Shown here piece after piece: positions 1 to 9,744 of a stretch of 64,000 nt of DNA; the first letter of the stretch is position 1, and each line of letters starts with the position of its first letter. Below the pieces are notes generated by a model. That model saw nothing but the letters and a program-made list of their open reading frames with translations. It did not search any database and was not told where the DNA came from. This DNA is from Paroedura picta (lineage: Eukaryota; Chordata; Lepidosauria; Squamata; Gekkonidae). The position numbers and the translations under genes are program-made. The stretch is from contig NC_135384.1 of NCBI RefSeq assembly GCF_049243985.1, positions 15,372,501 to 15,436,500 on the forward strand, read 5' to 3'.

Positions 1-506
1 ATCCAAACCACATTGCCGAGGGGCATCAACATTCCACAGAGCCAAGATGTGACTGCCATCTGAGCACAAGCTTTTTGGTTCATGATGACTGGGTAACGCA
101 ATGGGCAACAGATAGCCGCGTAGCGGTCATATGCCATGACGGCCAGCAGATAGCACTCCACGGTACCAAGGGAGAGGAGAAAATACATCTGGGCAGCACA
201 GCCAGCAAAGGAGATGCTCTTGACTTCAGATGCAAAGTTGGCCAGCATTTTGGGGAGGGTTACTGTAGTGTAGCAAATCTCAAGGAAGGACAGGTTCCTC
301 AGGAAAAAATACATGGGAGTATGAAGGGCTGAATCAAGCAAAGTAAGGATGATAATGAGGCCATTTCCCAAAAGAGTGAGGCTATACATAGTGAAGAATC
401 CCATGCAGAGTACTATTTGTATTCCAGAATTATTGGAGAATCTGATGAAAATGAAGTCAGGTCGTAGGGTATGGTTTATCAGTTTAAACTCTCTGATAGA
501 ATTCAT
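1..506 (-). CDS. Odorant receptor, class II, 5' part (cut by window edge)
   Basis: An OR is a seven-helix odorant-sensing GPCR of the olfactory neuron membrane. On the minus strand the frame is open from ATG at 506-504 to the window edge, about 168 codons, reaching helix 4. Seen in order: a GN pair in TM1, ALHTPMYFFLRNLSFLEICY at the loop1/TM2 region, a conserved TM3 cysteine, and MAYDRYAAICCPLRYP at the end of TM3. Just upstream on the same strand is a pyrimidine-rich tract ending in CAG directly before the ATG, so the start fits the 5' end of a coding exon behind an intron. The sequence resembles OR6/OR10-type class II receptors; the subfamily is inferred by eye. The C-terminal half lies outside the window, so whether the gene is intact is unknown. 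Confidence 0.9.
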   Translation of the reverse strand, partial: MNSIREFKLINHTLRPDFIFIRFSNNSGIQIVLCMGFFTMYSLTLLGNGLIIILTLLDSALHTPMYFFLRNLSFLEICYTTVTLPKMLANFASEVKSISFAGCAAQMYFLLSLGTVECYLLAVMAYDRYAAICCPLRYPVIMNQKACAQMAVTSWLCGMLMPLGNVVW

Positions 507-2289
507 CTGGGAAACAAGAACAGAAGAGGGAAACTAAGCAAGTCATTTGTGCAACCGTTTAATGAATCCAACCATCTTTCCCATTGGTAATAAATGAGGA
601 GGGGTCCCATTGCCCTTGCATGGAGGCTATGCTGGGGATCGTGGGACCTAACTGGGCACGAAAGGACAAAACCCTGACCAGGAGTCACCCAAAATGTATT
701 AATTTAACCTATAGCCATCTCACCCATCCCTCCATTGTTACCTCCATCTTACCCATCCCTCCCTTGAGAAGGTCCCAGGGTGGCTTACATCAATCAATAA
801 AAAACCCAGACAAAATTAAGATTAAGATACAATAAAACCAATACAATCTAACTCCAATGTCCCTACAACCTGGCAGTTAAGATGTCCAGTTACTGGCCAG
901 GCACAGAGTGGAGGATGATGTGGTTTCAGTTGGGGAACCATTGGATTTTATTGGTGATCTCTGGCCTCAATTAAATGCCTAGTCAAAGAGTACCATTTTA
1001 CATGCCCTATGGAAATTAGAAAGCTCTGTGAGGGCTCGTACCTTTGATAGCAACTCTTTCCATCAGTTTGTAGTCATGCCCTTTGTTCTCTTCCCCAACT
1101 GGTGCAATACTTGTGGAATCCCTTGGTGATCTATTTCCTTTTGATCACAGTATATACATACAATACATACATACAATTCCACGCAACTTCTCTCCCCATG
1201 AAGCAACAACCTTTGGAAAGTTCAACTTACGTTTCAAAATGAATCTTAAATAAAGGCTTACCTCTGAGTTGAGGACAAGCATTGGTGTCCACTGTTTGGA
1301 GTGAGTGCCTCTGTGTTTCTAAACAACATTTCATTCATTATGTACTGACTCTGTGGGGGGGTGGTTTCCCTGTGGGCTCTGATGAGACAAGAAAAGAAGT
1401 TAATCTAAGAATATCCTGTAATATGCAGCTGTTAATGAAGCTCTATTAAAGAGCAGGTCACAAGTGTATAGTTCATGCTTGCCATGGTGTTTTAGATCAA
1501 AATGGGTTGAATCAACTCAGTGTTTCAGGTGGCTAAAAAAAAAGGACTGGGTCCATTTTGTTCATTCCCAGAGTGTACTCTTGATATCATTGAGATTCAG
1601 TTGTTTTTCTTAAACTCATTTGGTCTATATTCTTCATGTCTCATCTGATGGTGGCCATTTCTAATGGGGCCACCCATTAGTGCAACCTCATGCTACATTT
1701 CTTTCACCTCTGGACCCTGGATGCTCTTCTAGCCTAATGAGATGAGAAGGTGACTGGCCTCTCTGCTTCTGAAATCAATCACATACATAGATGTAGACAT
1801 TAACAGAAATATATAAATGCAGATTCAGCTTTGGTCCTTTTGTCTTGTAAAATAAATCAGAGATGTATTGCTTAGCCTTGGGATTATAGGCAGATTTTTC
1901 CATCGATCAGCCCACTCAGTTTTCTGTCCTTGAATAACAGTCATGGCAAATTATAGTTTCATGGATTGGATTCAACCAACTTTAATACTGGGGGATGAGT
2001 CAGGAGGGGTCCCCATTCACCCTGAACCGATCTATGCTAGGAATAACTAGGCATGTATAGAAAAAAGCTATGTAGGACAGGTGCTATATTAAAGAGGAGG
2101 ATTGTGTGAGGTTGAGTACGTACACCAGCTAGCTCAAGAGTTAAAACAAACAGGTTGTGTTTGACAACTAGTGAAAGTCTTAAGGTCAAGGATATGGGCA
2201 GCAACATATCATTATATCACTTGTAAAGGAAATCTCAAAATGGTTCCTAGAGCTACTATCTGTCATTTGCAGGTTTTCCAAAAAAAACG
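507..2289. other. Intergenic DNA, no gene seen
   Basis: About 1.8 kb without a convincing reading frame. Around 690-860 there are short CCATCCCTCC repeats followed by a GGTGGCTTACA-type motif and an A-rich stretch, which looks like a decayed interspersed repeat of uncertain family. I recognise nothing else here. Confidence 0.5.
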
Positions 2290-2369
2290 ACATAACGACA
2301 CATGTGATACCGTTTTTGTTTTTCTCCCGATAACACTTGGAGTCAGGGAACAGCCCTCCAATGGCCGTG
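2290..2369 (+). mobile_element. L2-type LINE fragment, left part (split by LTR element)
   Basis: The last bases before the gypsy element read GTALQW-like RT sequence. They continue in sense with the L2 reverse transcriptase that resumes at 8437 once one copy of the 5-bp target duplication is removed. The upstream part is badly decayed and contains only a hint of the usual FDTVDH region. The LINE is old and was present before the LTR element landed. Confidence 0.6.
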
Positions 2370-2865
2370 TGTCGGAGACCCGCTTGCTAACTGAAAAAAA
2401 CAGGGTGCCCCTTTGAAGAAAACGTCACGCCAGGCCTGGTGAACGATACAACAGGAACAAACTTTATTTCAGCAACGTGGAGTCCGCTGGTATGGAGTAA
2501 GAGCTTCCACCGAACTCCAGGTGGAAGCTCCCTTTTATACAAAACCCACCTCCTTAGGCTGTATTGCCCCACCCAGTACTTGCGGAGGGAACATGCTGAT
2601 ACAATCATGACTCATGCACATATGCGAGGTTTTCCGGGGTTCCTGATGGCCCATTTTCCTGGAACAAAGGGCCATCTCCGGGCCCTTGTCAAAAGGTGGA
2701 GGGGGACATTGAGGTTCTTTAGCGGCCATTGCCACCTCAACGATCGGGTGGGGCGCCCAGCTGCCGGCTTGCCTGTGATCACCATGCCCTACCTCCGTGA
2801 TCGCGGGCGCCTCTGATGGCGGGGTTCGGTCCGGTTCCCAAGCCACCAAGGACCGAACCACGACA
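2370..2865 (-). repeat. 3' LTR of the gypsy element
   Basis: 496 bp, a direct copy of 7936-8431 at a constant offset of 5,566 bases with no length difference. On the element strand it starts TGTCGTGG and ends CTCCGACA. It carries a TATAAAAG box at about 2532-2539 and an AATAAA signal at about 2463-2468, so U3, R and U5 can be placed roughly. The pol frame runs on into this LTR for about 110 codons. Confidence 0.95.
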
Positions 2866-5800
2866 TTCTGCCCCCCCAAAGGTCCATTCTCCAACCCCCC
2901 GGGACGGCCAGGATACCACTTGTGGAAACGTTCAGTGAGTCGGGGCGCAAGGACGTCCGCTGCCCAGACCCATTCCCGGTCCCCCAAAGCGAAGTCCTTC
3001 CATTCCACGAGGTACTGCAACTTCCCCCTGTGGAGTCTAGAGTCCAGGATATCCGCCACCTCGTGGTGCTCCCCCCCCGGCAGGACCTCGGGCGCTGGCG
3101 GGGAAAACACGGGGTGCCAAACGTCACCGTCCGGAGTTTTTTTTAGAAGGCTCACGTGAAAGACGGGATGGATGTGCCGGAGGTTCTTGGGGAGCTTGAG
3201 CTTGACCGAAACTTCGTTGATCGGGGCCAAGACCTCGAAAGGCCCCAAAAACCGAGGGCCTAGCTTCTTGCTGGGCAAATTCAACCGTAGGTTCCGGGTG
3301 GAAAGGTAAACTCGATCCCCCGGTCGGATCTCCTCAGCTGGTCGTCTCTTCCGGTCGGCGTCCTCTTTCTGCGCTGCCTTGACTTTGTGGAGCTGCTCCT
3401 GCAGCGACTTCCAGCAGCTCCCGGCACGCTTCCCCCACTCGCGAAGGTCGGCCGATTCCCGGGCGGGGACCTCTCCAAGCTCCGGGAAGTGTCTCAGGTC
3501 TGTCCCGTAGACGACGGCAAAAGGCGACATCTCCGTGCTGCTGTGGTCTGCGTTGTTGTACGCGAACTCGGCCAGGGGGAGCAGGGGCACCCAGGTGTCT
3601 TGATGATAGGAACCGAAACACCGCAAGTACTGCTCCAGTACTTGATTAACCCGCTCGGTCTGCCCGTCCGTCTGGGGGTGGTAAGCGGAGCTCAGCCGTT
3701 GCTCGATGTCTAACAGGCGCAGGAAAGCTTGCCAAAACCGGGACACGAATTGTGAGCCCCGATCGGAAATCACCTTGTCCGGCAGCCCGTGCAGTCGGAA
3801 CACGTGATCCAGGAACATCCGAGCCAACTGTGAAGCACTGGGGACACTGGCGCAAGGAATGAAATGGGCCTGTTTGGAAAATAGATCTACCACCACCCAG
3901 ATCACCGTTTTCCCCTTGCTGGGAGGCAAGTCTGTTATAAAGTCCATGGAGATCACTGACCACGGCCGGGTCGGGACCTCGAGCGGGTGCAGCAGACCTT
4001 TCGGCTTGCCAACCCCCGGCTTGCAGGTCAGGCAGACAGGACAACCACTGACGTAAGCTTTTGTGTCCCGCCGCAGACTGGGCCACCAAAACCGCCGCCG
4101 GGCCAACTTCCAGGATTTTACGAAACCGAAGTGCCCGGCGGTCTTAGCATCGTGGCAGAGGCTGAGGGCTTCCCGTCGTAGCCCTTCCGGGACGTAGACA
4201 GCCTCCCCCCTCCGCCAGAGACCGGAGTCCAAAATCAAAGAGTCCCGGAGCTCCGCCAGCTCCTCGTCTGTCCCGTAGGCTGCCACTAGGCGGTCTCGGA
4301 GCGGGGTGGTCGCCGGGTCGGGCTCCCATTCCTCCCTGGCCCGACGCCTAGTGACGACCCCCCGCCCCAGCTGCTCCTCACCAAACACAGACCTGGTGCA
4401 GGGAGCGTACCCCTCCCCATAATGCGGCAGACGGGAGAGGGCGTCCGCGAGGAAATTCTCTTTGCCGGGGATGTGACCAAGCTTGAAATTGTACCGCGAA
4501 AAGAACTCCGCCCACCTCATCTGCTTGGCGTTCAGGGATCGCGGTTGCCGGAGCGCCTCCAGATTCTTGTGATCTGTCCAGACCTCGAACGGCTCCTCTG
4601 TTTCCTCCAGCCAATGCCGCCATTCGGTGAGGGCGAACTTAATCGCAAACGCCTCCTTCTCCCAGGTAGACCAGTTCCGCTCCGTTTCGGCGAATTTTCG
4701 TGAGAGGTAGGCCGCCGGCCTCAGCTGTCCCGCCTTGTCTCGCTGCAGGAGAACCGCCCCGGCTGCTGCGTCGCTGGCGTCGACTTGTACCACCATCGGC
4801 TGGGTTGGGTCGACGTGCAGTAGCGTGGGCTCAGACGCGAAAGCTTGCTTGAGGGCCAGGAACGCTGCCTCCGATTTCTCATTCCAGCCGAGCGCTGCGC
4901 TGGGCCGCGTGGCGCGAGGACCTCTCCCCTTGGTACCTAGCAAGTCCGTGAGGGGAGCCACTACGGAGGAGTATCTGGGGATGAAGCCTCTAAAAAAGTT
5001 AGCAAACCCCAGGAAGCTTTGTAGCTGTTTCCGGGTGCGGGGCCTTTCCCAGGCCAGCACCGCCTGCACCTTCTCGGGGTCCATAGCTATGCCCTGGGCT
5101 GAGATGCGGTAGCCCAAATAGTCCAGGGAGGGACGGTGGAATTCGCACTTAGCCAGCTTCACGTATAGGTGGTTTGCCAGCAGGCGCTTTAACACCTCCC
5201 TCACCAGGGTCACGTGCTCTTGGGGATCTTGGCTGTAGATCAGGACGTCATCCAAATAAACAACCACCCCCTGAAACAGAAGGTCCTGCAACACCTCATT
5301 AATTAGACTCATGAAAACCCCAGGTGCCCCGCTTAAACCGAACGGCATCACTTTAAATTCGAATTGTCCCAATTGACAGTTAAACGCTGTTTTCCACTCA
5401 TCCCCCTCCCGGATGCGTACCCGGTAGTACGCCTCCCTTAGGTCCAGCTTAGTGAACAGAGTCCCTTTGCCCAGCCGGGCCAGCAAATCCGGGATCAGCG
5501 GGAGGGGGTAAGCGTTCCCCGCTGCGATGGCGTTGAGGCCCCGGTAGTCCTGGCACAGCCGTCGGGACCCATCCTTTTTCCGGACGAACAAGACTGGAGC
5601 TCCCATGGGGCTGGAAGCGGGCCGGATGAAACCTCGGGCCAGATTTTTTTCCAAAAACTCCCGGAGGTCCTTGAGCTCACCCTCACTCATTTTGTAGATG
5701 CGCCCTTTGGGTAGTACCGCCCCCTCTGGGATGTTGATAGCGCAGTCCGTGCGGTGGTGTGGGGGTAGCTCGTCCGCTTCCCGCTCGCTGAAGACGGCTG

Positions 5801-6290
5801 CGAGGTCTCGGTACTCTGGCGGGACCTCGGGCTCTGGTTTCTCCTGCTGCACCGCCGCCGCTCCCCTGGAACGCGCCGCCGTCCTCTTGTGGCTGGAATC
5901 CTCGTGGGGGACCCGATGCCGTGCACCCACCGTCAAGTCGAACTTCAGGGTCCCCGCCCGCCAGTCCACCACGGGGTTGTGTTCCTTCAGCCAATCCAGG
6001 CCCAACACCGCCCGATATCCCGCTACGGGGACCTGGATCAGCCACCGCAGCTCTTGGTGGTCCCCTATGTGGATGGCGATAGGACCCACCTCCTCCCCGA
6101 AAGGTCCCCCCTGAATCGGGCTGCCGTCCATCTGGACGAAAACCAGGGGAACCTTCCGAATGCGCTTCGGTAGCCCCAAAGCCCGGGCTATCTGGGGGTG
6201 GACCATGCTGTGGTCGCATCCAGAGTCCAAAAGAGCCTCCCCCACCCAACTTAGTCCGTTCTCCGGGTTCCGGAGCTCTAAAATTACCAC
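2535..6290 (-). CDS. pol: Gypsy Pol polyprotein (PR-RT-RNaseH-IN-chromodomain)
   Basis: 1,251-residue open frame of the LTR element. In order: aspartic protease with DSG at about residues 22-24; reverse transcriptase with YLDD at about 345-348; RNase H beginning near residue 500 (VDAS); integrase with an HHCC zinc region near 713-753 and a catalytic core starting near 783; and a chromodomain near 1080-1140 (LVEWKDF). The chromodomain is thought to steer integration to modified chromatin in this family. The last ~110 codons lie within the 3' LTR. Gag and Pol occupy separate frames, as is common in the family, which often uses frameshifting or read-through. It is a retroelement fossil of very young age, not a host gene. 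Confidence 0.93.
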   Translation of the reverse strand: MVILELRNPENGLSWVGEALLDSGCDHSMVHPQIARALGLPKRIRKVPLVFVQMDGSPIQGGPFGEEVGPIAIHIGDHQELRWLIQVPVAGYRAVLGLDWLKEHNPVVDWRAGTLKFDLTVGARHRVPHEDSSHKRTAARSRGAAAVQQEKPEPEVPPEYRDLAAVFSEREADELPPHHRTDCAINIPEGAVLPKGRIYKMSEGELKDLREFLEKNLARGFIRPASSPMGAPVLFVRKKDGSRRLCQDYRGLNAIAAGNAYPLPLIPDLLARLGKGTLFTKLDLREAYYRVRIREGDEWKTAFNCQLGQFEFKVMPFGLSGAPGVFMSLINEVLQDLLFQGVVVYLDDVLIYSQDPQEHVTLVREVLKRLLANHLYVKLAKCEFHRPSLDYLGYRISAQGIAMDPEKVQAVLAWERPRTRKQLQSFLGFANFFRGFIPRYSSVVAPLTDLLGTKGRGPRATRPSAALGWNEKSEAAFLALKQAFASEPTLLHVDPTQPMVVQVDASDAAAGAVLLQRDKAGQLRPAAYLSRKFAETERNWSTWEKEAFAIKFALTEWRHWLEETEEPFEVWTDHKNLEALRQPRSLNAKQMRWAEFFSRYNFKLGHIPGKENFLADALSRLPHYGEGYAPCTRSVFGEEQLGRGVVTRRRAREEWEPDPATTPLRDRLVAAYGTDEELAELRDSLILDSGLWRRGEAVYVPEGLRREALSLCHDAKTAGHFGFVKSWKLARRRFWWPSLRRDTKAYVSGCPVCLTCKPGVGKPKGLLHPLEVPTRPWSVISMDFITDLPPSKGKTVIWVVVDLFSKQAHFIPCASVPSASQLARMFLDHVFRLHGLPDKVISDRGSQFVSRFWQAFLRLLDIEQRLSSAYHPQTDGQTERVNQVLEQYLRCFGSYHQDTWVPLLPLAEFAYNNADHSSTEMSPFAVVYGTDLRHFPELGEVPARESADLREWGKRAGSCWKSLQEQLHKVKAAQKEDADRKRRPAEEIRPGDRVYLSTRNLRLNLPSKKLGPRFLGPFEVLAPINEVSVKLKLPKNLRHIHPVFHVSLLKKTPDGDVWHPVFSPPAPEVLPGGEHHEVADILDSRLHRGKLQYLVEWKDFALGDREWVWAADVLAPRLTERFHKWYPGRPGGLENGPLGGQNVVVRSLVAWEPDRTPPSEAPAITEVGHGDHRQAGSWAPHPIVEVAMAAKEPQCPPPPFDKGPEMALCSRKMGHQEPRKTSHMCMSHDCISMFPPQVLGGAIQPKEVGFV

Positions 6291-6358
6291 GTTCGGAGGT
6301 CACGCCTCATGCTGTAGGGGTTTTCCCTCGCACCGCGGGACCTGCTGCCCGGCGCCGT

Positions 6359-7867
6359 CTACAGCAGGTCCTGGCCGTTTCCCGTTGCCTGGGCGCTTCC
6401 CGGTTCGTTGCGGAGGTCCTCCGCCCGGCGTGCCTGCTGGGGGCGTGTCGCACCTCCCCCCTGGGAAAGCCCGCGGTCCTCCCCCCCTTGCCGTTGGCAC
6501 GCTGCTGCGAAATGTCCTGACCCCCCGCATTTCAAGCACAGTCCTTCCCGGCGTCTCCTTTCCCGCTCGGGGTTCGGGGGTCGTTTGGGGCGAGAGTTGT
6601 CGGGGCCCGGTCTCGGCGCCTCGGCTGACCCCCCTTTGGCCTCCCGGGGGGGTGCGGCGGCCCAACCCAGGCTGGCTTCCAGCTTGGCGACCACAAAACA
6701 CCACCCCTCCAGTGTAGACAGATCTTCTTCCGTCCCCTTGATCACGGCCCATTCCCTGAGCTTCGGGTTAAGGCCCTCCCGGAAGTACTCGATTTGGGTC
6801 TCCTCGTTCCAGGAGAACACCTTGCCTGCTTCCCTCCGGAAAATGTCTATATAGTCCATAACCCCCCTAGTACCCTGTCGAAGTCCCTTGATCCGACTCT
6901 TTGCCTTGTCCTCAGCCTGGGGGTCCTGGAATCGTCGGCGGAGCGCGACCACGAAGTCCTGCAGGTCCCGAGTTGCCGGGTCGCCGCGCTCGGCCAACCC
7001 CAGGTACCACTGACCCGCCTTGCCCTGGAGACACGAGGCCACCCCCCAGACCAAGTCCTCGGAGTCCTCATACCGGTCTCCATACCTCCGGGCATGCGTC
7101 AGCGCGTGGAGGAGGAACTGCGGGAGGTCGTCCGGCGTCCCGTCGAAACGCGCCTTAAGCTCTGGGGGGGAACGTTTTGGAGAGTAGTCCGACCCCCTCC
7201 GGATCCGGGATTCTCGGCGTCCGCCGTCTCGTCCTGCTCCGCTCCACCGGCTACCAACTTGCCCAACGACGCCGTGCCGCTCCCTGCCTTGCACGTCGCT
7301 CCTGCGTTGGTCCGGCTCTCGCCGCCCCGTCGGCTCACCCGCTCCCCCGAGATCCTCTGCTGTCTCGCCTCTCCGCTGGCCGTCTCGCCTACTCGGGACT
7401 GAAAACTGCTCCGGGTCGGGGTCCGGGGCCCGCTCACCAGTGCCGGGCTCGTCCTCGTCGCTGGAGGCGTCCTCACTCGACGCGATCCCCTCCGCCGTTG
7501 TATTACCAGTCCCTCCGGGCCCGGCCCGAGCTTGCTCACGGGCTTCAGCTGCCTGCAAGCGCCTGGCCAAGTCCGCCATGGCCCGCCGCAGGTCCTCTAG
7601 AGATTCCTCAGGTCTTACCGGGCGAAGCGCCTGCCTCAGCTGGGTGTCCCAGGTTGGGGCCAACCCCCCAGACCTCGGCGCGCTCCCCGCCGTGCTTGGG
7701 AACCCCATGGCCCGGCGCCTTCCCTTGGCCGCCGCTGCCGAGGGTCTCGGGGTCCCGGACAGCTGCTCCTGGCCCCCCGATTTTCGGAGGAAATCTCCCG
7801 GGGACATTAAACTCATGTTCCCGGGGTTCGTGGGGGTCGAGACCGCCCCGTTGCTTGAAAACGCCAT
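6359..7867 (-). CDS. gag: Gypsy Gag protein with zinc knuckle
   Basis: 502-residue open frame that starts 68 bp inside the 5' LTR. The middle carries a retrotransposon Gag core with the typical tract around PQFLLHALTHARRYGD and FVVALRRRFQDP. The C-terminal part has one CCHC knuckle of form CX2CX4HX4C near residues 444-457, an RNA-packaging motif. The N-terminal third is rich in R, E, G, P and S and probably disordered. It precedes pol in the element's transcription order. The length is usual for vertebrate chromodomain gypsy elements. Confidence 0.92.
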   Translation of the reverse strand: MAFSSNGAVSTPTNPGNMSLMSPGDFLRKSGGQEQLSGTPRPSAAAAKGRRRAMGFPSTAGSAPRSGGLAPTWDTQLRQALRPVRPEESLEDLRRAMADLARRLQAAEAREQARAGPGGTGNTTAEGIASSEDASSDEDEPGTGERAPDPDPEQFSVPSRRDGQRRGETAEDLGGAGEPTGRREPDQRRSDVQGRERHGVVGQVGSRWSGAGRDGGRRESRIRRGSDYSPKRSPPELKARFDGTPDDLPQFLLHALTHARRYGDRYEDSEDLVWGVASCLQGKAGQWYLGLAERGDPATRDLQDFVVALRRRFQDPQAEDKAKSRIKGLRQGTRGVMDYIDIFRREAGKVFSWNEETQIEYFREGLNPKLREWAVIKGTEEDLSTLEGWCFVVAKLEASLGWAAAPPREAKGGSAEAPRPGPDNSRPKRPPNPERERRRREGLCLKCGGSGHFAAACQRQGGEDRGLSQGGGATRPQQARRAEDLRNEPGSAQATGNGQDLL

Positions 7868-7908
7868 CTCTGGATCCGTCCCGATAAGCGCTCGGATGCG
7901 ATGCCGAC

Positions 7909-7933
7909 CCTGGAGTTCGGTGGAAGCTCTTAC
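7909..7933 (-). promoter_or_regulatory. Putative self-priming primer-binding site
   Basis: Two bases inside the 5' LTR, 25 bases (7909-7933) are an exact inverted copy of LTR bases 8063-8087. The TATA-like box at about 8098-8105 places the expected transcript start near 8074-8081, so the 5' end of the element RNA would pair with this site. That is the layout known from Tf1-type elements, which prime minus-strand DNA synthesis from their own RNA 5' end rather than a tRNA. I recognise no tRNA 3' end match here. Pairing is seen; the mechanism is inferred. Confidence 0.7.
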
Positions 7934-7935
7934 GA

Positions 7936-8431
7936 TGTCGGAGACCCGCTTGCTAACTGAAAAAAACAGGGTGCCCCTTTGAAGAAAACGTCACGCCAGG
8001 CCTGGTGAACGATACAACAGGAACAAACTTTATTTCAGCAACGTGGAGTCCGCTGGTATGGAGTAAGAGCTTCCACCGAACTCCAGGTGGAAGCTCCCTT
8101 TTATACAAAACCCACCTCCTTAGGCTGTATTGCCCCACCCAGTACTTGCGGAGGGAACATGCTGATACAATCATGACTCATGCACATATGCGAGGTTTTC
8201 CGGGGTTCCTGATGGCCCATTTTCCTGGAACAAAGGGCCATCTCCGGGCCCTTGTCAAAAGGTGGAGGGGGACATTGAGGTTCTTTAGCGGCCATTGCCA
8301 CCTCAACGATCGGGTGGGGCGCCCAGCTGCCGGCTTGCCTGTGATCACCATGCCCTACCTCCGTGATCGCGGGCGCCTCTGATGGCGGGGTTCGGTCCGG
8401 TTCCCAAGCCACCAAGGACCGAACCACGACA
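7936..8431 (-). repeat. 5' LTR of the gypsy element
   Basis: 496 bp, apparently identical to 2370-2865. It has a TATAAAAG box (plus-strand 8098-8105), a region complementary to the primer site (8063-8087), and AATAAA at plus-strand 8029-8034, giving a plausible promoter, RNA start and polyadenylation signal in the right order. Confidence 0.95.
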
Positions 8432-8436
8432 CCGTG

Positions 8437-9065
8437 CTCCTTTCTCTGGAAGTGGACACAGATGGCTTCAGTGGGGGATGAACTGTCAAAGCACTATCAA
8501 CTCCCTTGTGGGCTGCCACAGGGGGTGATACTCTCCCCTACATTGTTTAACATCTTCATGTGCCCTCTGGCCCAGCTGGTCCAGAGTTATCGGCTGGATT
8601 GTCACCAATATGCAGATGACACCCAGCTCTTTCTCCTGATGGACGGCTGCCCAGACTCCCTCCACCAAATACATTTGCCAGATAATTGGAAGCCATAGCT
8701 GGGTGGTTAGAGCAGAGTCGGCTGAGATTCAACCCCTCCAAGATGGAGGTCTTGTGGCTGGACAGACAGACAGCAGCTCGGGAAGCGTGCCTCCCCACCT
8801 TTGCTGTAGACCAACTTAGCACCTTGAATTCCACTAGGAATTTGAGGGTGACCCTGGATTCTTCCCTTTCAATGGAGGCCCAGGTCAGGGGTGTAGCTCA
8901 TTTGGCATTCTTTCATCTTCACCAGGCAAGGCTACTAGTGCCCTGTCTATGAACTGCTTGGCTACAGCGATTCATGCAACTTTCATCTCCAGATTGGATT
9001 TCTGTAACTTACTCTATGCAGGCCTGCCCTTGTCCCTGAATCAGAAATTGCATCTGGTGCTGTTA
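8437..9065 (+). mobile_element. L2-type LINE fragment, reverse transcriptase part
   Basis: In sense orientation the sequence encodes a decayed L2 reverse transcriptase: LPCGLPQGVILSPTLFNIFM, then CHQYADDTQLFL with the YADD active-site box intact, then RFNPSKMEVLWL and SLSMEAQV. Stops and frame changes separate these blocks, so it is a dead copy. The gypsy element interrupts its 5' side, and a SINE plus Penelope-like DNA lies between this part and the 3' part at 9745. Confidence 0.85.
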
Positions 9066-9118
9066 TACATCCTCCTATATATATTTATATATTTATATCC
9101 TCCTATATATATTTAAAG

Positions 9119-9403
9119 ACGAGCCTCTTGTGGCGCAGAGTGGTAAGGCAGCCGCCTGAAAGCTTTGCTCATGAGGTTGGGAGTTCAATCCCAGCAGCCG
9201 GCTCAAGGTTGACTCAGCCTTCCATCCTTCCGAGGTCGGTAAAATGAGTACCCAGCTTGCTGCTGGGGGGTAAACGGTCATGACTGGGGAAGGCACTGGC
9301 AAACCACCCCGTATTGAGTCTGCCATGAAAACGCTAGAGGGCGTCACCCCAAGGGACAGACATGACTCGGTGCTTGCACAGGGGATACCTTTACCTTTAC
9401 CTT
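9119..9403 (+). mobile_element. tRNA-derived SINE, Sauria-type
   Basis: It begins with a tRNA-like head (GGCGCAGAGTGGTAAGGCAG as box A, GAGTTCAATCCC as box B), then a conserved body, and ends with repeated ACCTTT units after GACATGACTCGGTGC. The tail resembles that of Sauria SINEs, which are thought to use BovB LINE machinery. TATATATATTT occurs on both sides and may be the target duplication. Related copies lie at 16265, 20429, 25894 and, reversed, at 46529. Confidence 0.8.
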
Positions 9404-9744
9404 ATATATATTTGTTTTTACAGATACTGGCTGTTAAACGATTTAGACTATAGACTATAACATATCAAACTAATACATACCAAGTAGACCTTTTATATTT
9501 ATTATCATTGTTGTACAGATTTATGTACTGTAGGCTAAGCTTTTCTGCTATGCATGTAATTTTTTACAATTTGTTTGTTTAAATGCTTTTTTGTATGTAT
9601 TCATTACATTCTTTACATTTTGACTTATATTTCAGTACTAATTATTGTTTTGTATTTTTCCAAGTCTGTAGATTCCCTTGAAAAAGCGCAGTGTAGTGAA
9701 ACACATTGGGAACTATTAAACAGATATTGTATTGAAGATTGAAG
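9404..9744. mobile_element. Probable Penelope-like remnant with decayed hammerhead-like motif
   Basis: AT-rich DNA ending in a segment (9673-9712) where TTCCC and GGGAA can pair around a TTGAAAA...GTGAAAC core, matching in outline the hammerhead-type motif of Penelope-like elements. The internal stem is largely lost. It separates the two halves of the L2 LINE. Family assignment is by this motif only. Confidence 0.4.

Larger units (their letters stand above)
2370..8431 (-). mobile_element. Ty3/gypsy chromodomain LTR retrotransposon, looks whole
   Basis: A 6,062-bp element on the minus strand with two 496-bp LTRs (TG...CA ends) and the 5-bp target duplication CCGTG at 2365-2369 and 8432-8436. 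Between the LTRs are gag (zinc knuckle) and pol (protease, RT, RNase H, integrase, C-terminal chromodomain). The chromodomain puts it with the chromoviruses, likely the sushi/Tf1-like branch of vertebrates. A G-run just inside the 3' LTR (2871-2877 on the plus strand, C's) fits a polypurine tract. The two LTRs look identical by eye, so the insertion is very recent. I see no clear break. Its base composition (GC-rich, many CpG) contrasts sharply with the flanking AT-rich DNA. It sits inside an old L2 LINE. Confidence 0.95.

Noticed and set aside
2439-2816. 125-codon plus-strand frame in both LTRs (also 8005-8382)
   Set aside because: Antisense to the LTR; identical only because the LTRs are identical. 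No recognisable domain.
9121-9200. tRNA gene
   Set aside because: Box A and box B are present here and at 12241, 48025 and 56200, but the sequences continue into SINE bodies and lack a full cloverleaf.
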